This document shows, in pieces, positions 53,900 to 64,000 of a DNA stretch of 64,000 bases. Positions within the stretch are counted from its first letter, which is position 1. Every line of letters starts with the position of its first letter. Source of the stretch: Sycobia sp. Sy_11 (lineage: Eukaryota; Arthropoda; Insecta; Hymenoptera; Epichrysomallidae); NCBI GenBank assembly GCA_018907035.1, contig JACCIC010000001.1:6727501-6791500 (forward strand), read 5' to 3'. The translations under genes were made by a program, and so were the position numbers. Below the pieces are notes generated by a model that saw only the letters and a program-made list of their open reading frames with translations, made no database searches and was not told the DNA's origin.

Positions 53900-56800
53900 G
53901 TAATTTGTCAAACTCCTCTTCCCTTCCCTGCAGCCCGCCATTCTCCCCCTCCCGCCGCCCTCGCGCTCCTCCGCGCGCGGTTGTGCAAACACGCCCGCGT
54001 AAACACGACGGCGGCGAATTCCTTCCCCGCCAGTCCCCGCGTAGAGTTCCCGAGAGGAAAGTCGTCCCGGGAGCTTCCACCCCTGAACCCTCCCCCCCGC
54101 CCCTCACCCGGTTACTTTGGAAAAACTTTTCGATTTCGTGCGGCAACTTTCCATCCGCTCGGCCAAATGAAGATGAAAGACTCGCCTCGCTGATAAATGC
54201 TCGTTAGCGGGGGGGGGGGCGCTGGAGGGGCGAGGCTCTCGGTCTTCTTCCTCTCCGCTAGAACGATTTTCGAGGGACAGTCGCACTTTCTCTTACAGTC
54301 GATTTCATTAAATGCCCCCCCCCCGCCCCCTCGGTCCAGGTCGCGTCTCCCGCGCTCTGATTTATCGGGTACAATTAAAAAGGAAAAAAGAAAAGTTTCA
54401 AATTATACATCTGATAAGGGATGATTGATGCTTCCAACGGTGAGGCAGAGAGCGCGCTTAATATCTGGATAATTAGACGTTTAATGGAGTGTCCCTTCCA
54501 GTTTTATTGTGATAATCGGACGAGATGTCGGGGCACGGGGACGTTAGTTGATTCTCATTTCAGACAACCCGCGGGGACTAACTTTGGCGAATCGCTGTCC
54601 CCCGCCATCCACGGTCAGAGAGCTTAATAAAAAGAAAAGCTGAGACGCTTTTACTACCGCAAGACCGATGCATATATAGACCGAAATAGTGGAGGGGAAA
54701 AGAAACGAGGACCGCAGGATGAGGAAGGACTGCTTTCGCTGCTCTTGCGTTCGTTCATTTAAGGAGCGGTGCCGGTTGCTGGGGCGCCCCTTGCCGGATA
54801 GGGCGCGGCATAAATTTATTAATTCCGCAACTGTTCCGCGTTTTATTATTTAACTCGGCGGAAAGCGGAATATAAGGAATAATAATACACCGACGGCCGG
54901 GATTTCCGGGCAGGAATTAAGAAAAAGATCTTTTCATTTAAGTTAGGTGAGAAATATCAGGTCACGTTTTCCAGCTCGTAGAAGCCGCGAAAAGCGAATG
55001 GAGCAAAAATTATAGAGCCAGATATAATTTGTGTTCGCCGCGCGCTATTTCTTTTAATGAGTTTCGACTTTTTCAGGCTGCATTTACGTGAACATTTTGC
55101 GGTCATTTCTCGATCAAATTTATTTTTACGCGAAATTTCTTTCGAAATATTATTCGAAGACTTCGAAAATTTTATGCGAAATTTTGTTACGTTCTAGATT
55201 ATGTCACTGAATATTTATTATGCGAAAAGACGGTGTATTTCATCCAAAATAAATTTTTATTCGTGGTTCGATTAAACATTATAGCATAATAATAGCTCAT
55301 ATTAAAAAAAGAAACAGTTCAATTGTAACTGTACTTGACTATTAAGCTTAACATCGGCTCAATTTTTAGCAGCTTTCCACCTAATGACGTTTTATGTAAA
55401 CATATCTGTATAATACGAAGAAAAAACAAAATACAGAGTGTTCATAAATTTTATAATTCAAAAGATTCAAATTCATAAATTCGATCAATACAAATATAAA
55501 AGCAAAATAGGACTGATGCATAAACGCAAATTTTAACGCAAAAACTCGTCTTTTATTTGCAAAAGTCTATAATCTTATATGTTACTAGAATTCAAAGTCA
55601 GTTCTATCAATATTGAAGAATAACTTTAATATTCGTTATCTAGTTTATTCTAAACCCCGATCGAAATTAGTAATGCACATTGTTTCACCTCTTCCCTAGC
55701 TACTTGAATTACCCACGATCTAACACGAGCGCCGATTTCCTCCCGCAGAATTATAAAATTATTCCCATTTTCATTCGACTTCGGAAGCCCGGAAGATCTA
55801 ATCGAAACAGCGCGCCTCCAGCACCGTTTTCTCAAAATTGGGCTCGCGTCTATATTAGCCGGCATTGTGCTCCCGTTTTATTTACCCCTCCCCCCCCCCT
55901 CCTCACCACCAATCCACTCCTACCCAGTTTCGCTCGACGAGCACAAAATTGACTTCAGGTAGGAAAATGGTATACATATATATGTATACGGAAAACGACT
56001 TTTCTCGGCCGAAGCGAGTTTCTTGTTATGCGCGAACGCGAGAATATAAAGAAGCTCGCGAGAAAACTTGGAACTGCTGGATTGAAAAGTGGTTTGCCCC
56101 TCGCAGATGTATACTCATCTAGAGGGATGTATTAAATAAATAAAAAACGATTGGATTTGTTTTACAAAAGAATAATAATGTATTATAATGTAACAGCTGT
56201 TTTCTCAGTCTCGTTAAATTCATTAATATACTATGAAAATTTCCCTATACAGGACCATCAAAGATTAGCACCGTTTTTTATATCTTGACGAGGAATGAAA
56301 TCGATTTTGAAAGTTGACGTATGTCACTCATAAAACAATTTTATCTTTCTTTGAAATTTGGAATATACCTTCCAAATGAAAGATAAACTCTGCTTTTTGA
56401 TCTCACTTGTGCTCTTCGTTTTTTCATTGCTCATTTATTTTTATCATTCTCTTCTGCTTCTTGAAAGTAACTGTCACACATGCCAGAATTTACATCAGTT
56501 CGAGTAAAATTCTACTGAATGTCCGTGAATTTCAATGATCTCAAATACTTTGAAAGGATTTGTACGAATATGCATTGAAAGTGAATGCTCTGAGAAACAT
56601 TTTTTCGGATGCAGTTCATCGATGCTGAGAACAATCTGCCTATTTAATTCACCCACGCGCGAAAGAACTCATCGGAAAACTAAATTGAAACAATCCCATA
56701 TATATTAATGGTGTAGCTGCCATATACCCTGGAAATTATGACGGAGCCGCTTCCATGTCGGAAAATGGGAGCGAATTAATTTCGCCCATTCCGTTGTGTT

Positions 56801-57089
56801 GATCTTTCGAATGAAGTCGAAAACCGTGGGTATGAAAGTTTTATAAACCGCGGAATGCGCGGGTAAGGGGCGAGGTTCGCGGAACGACGGAAGGGAGGGG
56901 GTGGAAAGAATGAATCACACGGGCGAGCAACGTCAACCTTTCCGCCTGTATAAACATTCGCTGAATTCCCGAATGTTCGCACATACAGAGAAAGGGAGGG
57001 GAGATCAACGTACGTCGTGTCCTCTGTCTGGCTCATAAAAATTCTCTGCCTTCTCTCCTATGACTACTTCTCGCTTTTTATGCTGACTT

Positions 57090-57093
<4 letters not shown>

Positions 57094-57146
<53 letters not shown>
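57094..57146. repeat. (CT)n microsatellite
   Basis: About 53 bases of pure CT. Confidence 0.95.
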
Positions 57147-57149
<3 letters not shown>

Positions 57150-57225
57150 CCTGTCTCTCTCCCACAGTATTTTATTTTCTTTAGTTTACCAACATCGGAA
57201 TTTCGCACATATATGCTATCGAGTT

Positions 57226-57228
<3 letters not shown>

Positions 57229-57276
<48 letters not shown>
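57229..57276. repeat. (TA)n microsatellite
   Basis: About 48 bases of TA, 83 bases 3' of a (CT)n array. Confidence 0.95.
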
Positions 57277-57279
<3 letters not shown>

Positions 57280-57445
57280 GTAGAAACGGAGATAAAGGAA
57301 GAGGGCGAACCCCGTAATGAAGTACATTCACAATCTCAGAATAAAGCATCGTTGACACTCGTGCAACAGGCGCTTTAGTTTTCACTCTCCGAATATAAAA
57401 TATTCGTGTTAATATCCTTTATCTCTTTTTATCTAATTTATGGAC

Positions 57446-57447
<2 letters not shown>

Positions 57448-57514
<67 letters not shown>
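57448..57514. repeat. (CA)n microsatellite
   Basis: About 67 bases of pure CA ending in a short TA stretch. Confidence 0.95.
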
Positions 57515-57525
<11 letters not shown>

Positions 57526-57539
57526 CATCAGCAACCCCC

Positions 57540-58460
57540 ACCCCCAATTGTTTGCGCTTCATAAAAGATTGACGTAAATTTTTAGAGGGCAACGTGACTA
57601 TTATCGATTTATAAGCGAGGCTGCGAACGCTATTGTTAGGCCATAATTTATGAGACGGTAGGGGGGTTTAGTTCGTTCTGGATACCGTACATTTCTCCTA
57701 TAAAAGGCATTTCCCGGGATTCTCCCTGAAAAAACTGGGGTGATCAACCCTTTTCTCTCTCTCTCTTTTTCTCTTTCCCGCTGTCGATAACCAAGTTGAG
57801 TTATTAAATAACGAAGGAGATCAATATTGGAAATATATAACTAGGCATTTTTAAAGTTGCGAAGCCGCGAAATTTTATGTTTTCATACTCCGAATGCCCG
57901 CGGTGTTTTATACGCAGAGTTTTTTTCGCTTTTTACCCACTGTTGAGATCATCTATGCGTAATATACTATTACTCATATATACAACAGTATCTTATTGTT
58001 TCGGTGATTGGCCTTCTTGCGGTGGAACAGGCCGCGTAAGAGAGCGCGGACGGCAATGTTGACGGTGCCGCTGATCATTCCTCACGCGTTTGATTTCCTT
58101 CGCGACGATATATCCTTATTGAATAAACCGCGGCACTTTTAGACTTATGTGCCGATAGTGCGTGCGTTAGTGTTTCTAATAACTGTGGGTTTGTGTTGGG
58201 ATCGGTGTCCACGTTCGTGTTTGACGACGCGACTCGGTCCAGGGCGAGCACGGCACGCGGCAACGGCTTTGTTGCCCGACACCTCTGCGTTGGTTCCCCG
58301 AGGAGTCGGGCGCGCTTGGAGAGGGTGTAAGGCCACGCACTGATGGTGTAAGGTCGTGGCTTGGATCTTTATTTAGGCTTAGCGCACTTCTGGACGGTAC
58401 GGCTTTTGAATTGCGTCAAATTGCGTCGGCGTATGTGGCGCCAGATACTCGGTAAGAGAG
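57540..58460. other. GC-rich island upstream of the hairpin, possible old LTR
   Basis: This is GC-rich unique-looking sequence containing an imperfect internal duplication (ggtgtaaggccacgc near 58325 and ggtgtaaggtcgtgg near 58345). The stretch from a TGTTG at about 58058 to the AATAAA sites has the composition order of an LTR, but I found no matching second copy, primer-binding site or target duplication. No coding sequence is recognised. Confidence 0.3.
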
Positions 58461-58589
58461 ATCTTTGATAAGTTCGCGGAATTATCCATGGTTAATTCAT
58501 TACTAAGTTCTTACATCAAATTTATTGATAAGTTAACCTTTGTTATCGTTATGTAGCTTGCGTTGGCTTTCAGTTTTCCAATTTATATC

Positions 58590-58692
58590 AATAAAGATTG
58601 AATAATAGTATTTAAGTTAATACATTAATAAAGATTCCTCTTGCTACGGCTTTTCCCTCAAAACCGTGAGGTTTTTTACGCCGAAGCAAGAG
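58590..58692 (+). other. Two AATAAA hexamers followed by a stem-loop
   Basis: The 10-mer aataaagatt occurs at 58590-58599 and again at 58627-58636. A hairpin follows at once: arms 58638-58650 and 58680-58692 pair at 12 of 13 positions (ctcttgctacggc with gccgaagcaagag), and an inner stem cctca/tgagg (58656-58660 with 58667-58671) closes on a 6-base loop. It comes right after a GC-rich island (57.5-58.5 kb). It could mark the 3' end of a retroelement LTR or of a nested transcript, or be a chance structure. Confidence 0.4.
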
Positions 58693-58896
58693 CATTTATT
58701 TGTTCCGCAAATTGTGCATTTCTTTTGTTGTTAAACATTTCACTCACTCACCCTTTCCTTTAAACAACTCACGTTAAATTAATTCATTACCTACGATCTG
58801 AACATCGAGCTAATGTAACTGCTAACGTGCACAGCATAAATTAATTGTGGAACTATGCAAAATTAGTTATATTTCTGCTTTGTTTGAAAGCATGAG

Positions 58897-58899
<3 letters not shown>

Positions 58900-58944
<45 letters not shown>
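58900..58944. repeat. (TA)n microsatellite
   Basis: About 45 bases of pure TA, 210 bases 3' of the hairpin at 58638-58692. Confidence 0.95.
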
Positions 58945-58947
<3 letters not shown>

Positions 58948-59615
58948 TACTTTAGTAAGGAGTGAAAATTCTAGTAAATTTAGAATTTGGTTCGAATGAC
59001 TATTCAAGTCTCTGTCGATCGTAATATTTGGATCAGTAATTACAAATCGAAGATGATATTTTCGACAAACTGTCAAGGAGCTTACTCATCGCGAAGAATG
59101 AAATACGTTGATTTAATATCGAAAGAATCGAATTCGATTGGATAGATTTGATTCTATCTCAAATAATTCAGCAGTGATTAATTAAAAATTATTTTTCAGG
59201 CTGACGTGTAATTCAATAATGGGAATGTAGCTGAGATTTAATTTTGAAATCAAGCGTCATGCAGATGTAAAATTCTAATCTAATAACGATCTGTAAAACT
59301 TCTCTCTCTACTTTTCTGCTTGATAAATTTATTAAATTAGATTGTAGCATACTTTTTAACTATATATAACAGTTTTGATTATAAGCCAATAATATAAAAC
59401 AATCGTATATATATATCATAATCGAAGAAAAAACTGCATACTATAGTTCGTAGATACATTGTACAATTAAGATTCTTTGTCTTTTTGAATAAATATAATA
59501 CTATTTATTTAAGATATTATTTAGTCTTTTCAACGAGGTATCCATACATATAACGAGACCAATTTGTATCACCGAAATGTCCGGCGAAGATTGTTTGTAA
59601 ATTGATTCTAAATTA

Positions 59616-59903
59616 TTGGCTATCGCGAGATTCCGAACTTGGGACATCGAGCAGATTCAACTCGGCAAGCAAAGTCCGGCGTTTGGGATACTAAACAAAC
59701 TGATGCCTTTGCCGCCTGAGCCAACGATCGTTTACTTGCCACGATACCGTTACTATTCACGTTTATTCGATGGTGGAATGTTCAAAATCGATTTGCCGAG
59801 AAAATTTTCCAATTTCGCATTCGCGATATTGAGTCAACGTATTTTTAATTATCAAAATCTGATAATGGAAGCGTTTTATTCGCTCGAGAAATCCCGGGCA
59901 TGA
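59616..59903 (+). other. Unassigned 95-codon open frame
   Basis: This is an open frame without an ATG at its start; the first in-frame ATG is at about 59702. It reads through PRYRYYSRLFDGGMF and KFSNFAFAILSQRIF to a stop at 59901-59903. It contains no motif I recognise, no repeats and no membrane segment. Frames of this length are expected by chance in a window this size, so I do not call it a gene. Confidence 0.15.
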
Positions 59904-59909
59904 AATTTC

Positions 59910-62900
59910 ACGAGAATCCGAATCATCCGAGAAATGTTACGTGATTGAAACGATAGTTTCCCGATTGCCATTCGTTCGCTTATGCGCGTGATAAGCTTTA
60001 AACTTGCGATATCTCGACGGGGTATAATCCTACGAAGCCGAACTGAAATGAAAATTAAATCTAGACGATAAGATTATGGGGTTGACAATTCCATAAAATC
60101 ATTTACTGGTATGTCGATATAGAGATATAGCGCAAAAAAATCGTAACGTAAACGAAAAAGTCGCTCATTTTAAAAAGTGCTTGTAATTATTTCCCTGAAG
60201 GAGAAGCACACTAGTCCACTTATAATTCCTAAATTCATCAGTTAAACACCTGCTCAGATATTTTCGAAATTTCGCGACTCTTAAAGTAACAAAAATTTTC
60301 TTGATTTATTTATTCTAATTATACAATAATAGTACAATAAAATTCTAATACGTTGAACACAAAAGCTTAAAACGTTATCGCCCACAGTCCAAGAAAAAAT
60401 AAACTGTGCGCTCCTGCGTCAACCCTGGAATTTCAGCGGAATACGAATGAATTTCGATCAATTAACAATACATCTGTCCTCTCGTTGAAGAAGTCTAGAT
60501 GGAAACTTTAGAGATTTGCATTCAAATTTGCTACGAGCTGTAAGCCATTAATCAACGCAGAACTGAAGTTATGGGTTTACGGGTCTTACAGACTTTTTCA
60601 CAAATCAAAATAATATTATTATAATATTTGAGATGGAAGTCAGAGCGTCAGGTGTAATGAACCCTAAAGAACCCGAATATATCAGGTCTACAATATTGAA
60701 CTCAAAATTGCTATTGTTCGTAAACAATAATCGGGTAGCTTATTCCTGGTAAAAATGCTAAAGATTTTATAGCCATAAACAAGGTGTTTGGTTATGAAGA
60801 AACTTAGAAACAAGATTTTTATATTCCTAAGAAACTATAAATCTATAAAGATTTATATATAAATTTTCTTAAGCTATTTTTTAGGTATTTAATATCTATA
60901 ATAGTATCAGATAAGTGTATTTTAGATTATCTTTCGAATCTACATTAAAACAAGCTCTAAACTAAGTATAAGGTGAATTGTTATTAAAATATATAAATTC
61001 TGAATTCTTATATAAATTCATTGACATTGATTATTACTTTAATTAATAAATCGAACATTTTTCCGCGTTCATAATTTTTAATTAACTTATTTTAACAATT
61101 TACCTTATACATATAATGCATATTAAACGCATGGACAAGAGTTGACATATTCGCATGCAACGTTCGCATACTTAGGAGGTCATAATTGGGCTTATATACT
61201 ATAGTCGAGGTAATGTTTTGCCACTTGTTGAACTGTCCATTCACCATACATGCAGTATGTGCACTCTCCATACATAAAATTTCGAATGAAAGTTATGAAC
61301 TCAATTCTCCATAAATTAAAAAAAAACAAAATATAAAAAATCTAATGATGTTTTTTATTTTATAAATAAATAAAAGAGAATTTTTAATTAAGGGATAATT
61401 GAAGCCAGTATAAGATAAAAAAGAATATCATTATTAAATTAAGTGTTTTATAGAAAAGTTTAGATATTAAATAATAAAAGGAACATTTCCCAAAACTAAT
61501 TTATGACCTATAATTTTTTAGGATGAGAAAATCTAATAAAAACGAATTAATCCTTTGTAATTCTTTCAAATGGTTAGTTTACGTATCTTATCTCTCTTTT
61601 CTTTTATTCAATAAACAACATAATATTATAATATTGTATAAATATTAATTTTTAACTAAATTGTTCATTTACTAGTCAGAAACAAGGTGTCAACTTTCTC
61701 TTTTTTAATTTTATTGACAATGTTCAGATTTTTCATTCGAAGATTTGCCTACGTTTATTCTACCTTAATTTTTACTGCCTACTAACTACTTTACCAGTCT
61801 ATTCAAAACTGTCAGATCTCCTGTGTTTTGAAACATGAAAACCCCAATGTTCTGAAACACTTTTTTGGACTTAATTTGAACTGATTTGATACTAATACTC
61901 GATTTTTCTCGCTGATATTCTTTCTAGAGGTTCGTATTTAGATAGAAATATCGATGATTCGCGCGCTGTTAATGTACAGCCTGTACTCCTTAATAAATTT
62001 ATTACCCATACACTATAGGACTCGACAAAAACAAAAGCCAAAAGCAAAAAAAAAACGACAAAAACCAAAACACGAACCTGCACCGCGCAAGCTTCACGTT
62101 CGATTCGTACATCATCATCAGTATCTGGTTCCGCGCGCGACAGTTGCGCTCCCTGCGGTCATAATGTACGAGAAGAACGCTCGGCCGAGCAGAAACAAAG
62201 AGCGTCGACAGTTCGCCGCCCCTGCTGAAAGGGCACCGAGAGAGGGGGGGGGCGAACGGGGCGCCGGCGGAGGAGGATGAGGCGCAGACAATTTCTCCCT
62301 TTTTCTGGAGCGCGTCGCGGTAAAATATGAGCGTCGACGCGGGTACGCGAGGGACGATCGCGACGTATCGATTCTAGCGCGGTTTCAATGAGCATGGAAA
62401 CCTGCCCCGTCTATATATCTAGGATGGTTGAGCTCGCAGGATGAAAAATATTTAAGGAGATTAGAGAGAGTCGTACACGTAAGGGGATATCGAACAATGG
62501 GTGATTAGATGGGGCATGTATGTAAAGTAGGGAGAGAGAGAGAGAGAGAGACGGAGGGTGGAGAATGAAATGAATGCGGACGCAAGCCTATACAGTGGTG
62601 TAGGAATTTCAAGTTCGTCGTGTGCCTGCGGCGAGAACTTGTAAGCCTGGAAAGTTCTCGAGGATTACATAAGTAATTGATTGTAGAGATCGGAAAGGAA
62701 TATATTGGAATTGATATTAATTACGTTCACCCGCTGTTAATTTATCAAATTGGCAATAAATATCAGACTAAATGAGCTTTTAAACTTTCAAACATTTATT
62801 ATACAGGCACTGCATGCAATATTAGTAGGATATTTCGTAATTTTGTTCCAACTGACGCTTATAATTACCATCTTAGATTGCTCGACTCATACAATGCTAC

Positions 62901-64000
62901 CTGCAGTATTTATTGCTACACTTAACAAAAGACGATCTTGTTATCTTTTAATATAGATTGAACATCCAAAATACAGTGTCATAGAATCAGAAAATTTATT
63001 TTAAACATCTATGGCAACGTCAATTTCTGTTAAATACCACTGAGATAAAATTTCTTTTCATTGCGAATATCGAAAAAGCTTAGCCACTAAATTGTTGATT
63101 TTAATACAGTGCACTCTGATTCTTTCATTAAATATCTAATAAAAAATGCTAGCAATATAGCGCGTTAATAATTCTTGACTTATTCAATCCACTTAAGGGA
63201 CTAGACCATGGCAAATTTCAAACAATGGAAGAAGATGAAATTTCGTAAAATAGTATTATTTGATTTTTGTATTTGAACTTTATTATTTTTTGAGAATAAT
63301 AAATAAGGAAATTGCGCAGCTAATACTATTTTGAAATGATAGTTTATGATAAAATAATGAAATTGGCTTGACAGTTGTTTTTTATTATTCTTAAAAAATT
63401 TTTTGAGTTATTATTTTTGCACTCTAAGGACAAATCCTATTTTAATTGTAAATATGCACGACATGAACTCAGCGACGAAAATTAAAATGTGCCTGAGTTA
63501 TGTATACAGACGCATAAGTTGTATGTACGCATCGGAGAAATGTAGCTATAGTAAACACAAATCATCTGTCAAGCTCGCTGTTTAATTCGAATAAACAAAT
63601 TAATATACATTCGACAAAATATTATTTTTCTACAATTTATCTATATACATTTCTGTTGGGAATTTTGTTCATGTCGAAATATTGAATTAAATTAAGTTAA
63701 ATTTTTAGGTAACTGATATTTCTAAATGAAATAATTTATTTATTAATTATCATCGCACTCCTCCCAAGTTCATCTAACATATAAATAATTTTTGTTCTTT
63801 GCAATTCTATATTTATAAGATCGCTCCGAGCGGTTTAGAAAAGCCGAGAGAACGAAAGGGTGTAATGTAAATGTATTTAAAGAAAATATTTAGATTAGAC
63901 GTTTTTGAATGTATTTTAATTATCATTTGAAAATGATTCATTGTGGAAGAAGGAAATTATACAATCCTTTCATGCGGATTTTTTAATGACATCGATGATA
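59910..64000. other. AT-rich intron end with one GC-rich patch
   Basis: 60000-62050 and 62700-64000 are AT-rich with nothing recognised. 62060-62690 is GC-rich with a G9 run near 62245 and a short (GA)n tract near 62530. No CARP exon is seen. Confidence 0.6.

Larger units (their letters stand above)
53900..64000 (+). other. 5' part of the following CARP intron (runs past window end)
   Basis: It begins at the donor gtaatt after the phase-0 exon. The following exon of this family would be expected to continue with a VSG..NTG-like stretch; I did not find such a sequence before 64000, so this intron is at least 10.1 kb. The first kilobase (53900-54880) is GC-rich with poly-C and poly-G runs. The rest alternates between AT-rich DNA and GC-rich patches at 55.7-56.1, 56.6-57.1, 57.5-58.5, 59.6-60.0 and 62.1-62.7 kb. 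Confidence 0.75.

Noticed and set aside
61892..62083. Minus-strand frame with signal-peptide-like N-terminus
   Set aside because: It has no ATG at its start, its hydrophobic run comes from an A-rich tract, and it lies on the wrong strand for CARP.
54197..64000. Search for the next CARP exon (VSG..NTG-like)
   Set aside because: No matching coding stretch with splice sites was found; it presumably lies beyond 64000.

Overview
The window is eukaryotic and most likely from an insect, plausibly a hymenopteran such as an ant. This is inferred from long AT-rich noncoding DNA broken by GC-rich patches, GT/AG splice signals, many dinucleotide microsatellites and two decayed mariner-family transposons. 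There is no sign of prokaryotic gene density, operons, CRISPR arrays, rRNA or tRNA genes.

The only host protein-coding gene I can recognise lies on the + strand: a carbonic anhydrase-related protein of the CA10/CA11 (CARP X/XI) type. Two internal coding exons are visible. The first is a 48-nt microexon at 22063-22110 (VKGSWDDWWTYDGIS). The second is a 137-nt exon at 53763-53899 containing the family segment from PSFWGL through RRQSPINIE to VDKHK. They join in phase 1 across a 31,652-nt intron. The signal-peptide exon(s) lie 5' of 22063, either undetected in this window or outside it. All later exons, including those that would show the metal-ligand positions, lie beyond 64000, because I see none in the last 10.1 kb. 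Most of the window is therefore intron or 5' flank of one long gene.

Layout: 1-22062 is upstream flank or an early intron. It holds an internally deleted mariner relic (2890-3655), a second and longer mariner relic (about 18840-19965), GC-rich patches (960-1780, 4140-5220, 6540-7900, 11700-12890, 14640-15350, 17400-17660) and AT-rich deserts. 22111-53762 is the large CARP intron, mostly AT-rich, with GC-rich islands (22.6-23.7, 25.0-25.4, 26.4-27.0, 29.5-29.8, 32.8-33.5, 34.3-34.9, 36.7-38.2, 39.1-39.7, 42.0-42.8, 43.3-43.9, 46.7-47.0 and 51.2-51.7 kb) and many (TA)n, (GA)n and (CA)n arrays. 53900-64000 is the start of the next CARP intron, with a GC-rich first kilobase, an island around 57.5-58.5 kb followed by two AATAAA hexamers and a hairpin, and another island at 62.1-62.7 kb.

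Most other open frames are low-complexity translations of microsatellites (Tyr-Ile, Ser-Leu, Arg-Glu repeats) or chance frames in GC-rich patches. A few are flagged as unproven candidates: a 59-codon frame ending in a hydrophobic tail (30969-31148), a 31-codon hydrophobic frame (32087-32182), a frame preceded by a good splice acceptor (32455-32715), and a GC-rich patch with two overlapping frames (17400-17660). I did not find a convincing previously undescribed biological system. The most unusual architectural signals are the symmetric aromatic microexon in front of a 31.7-kb intron and the roughly twenty (TA)n arrays of nearly equal length.
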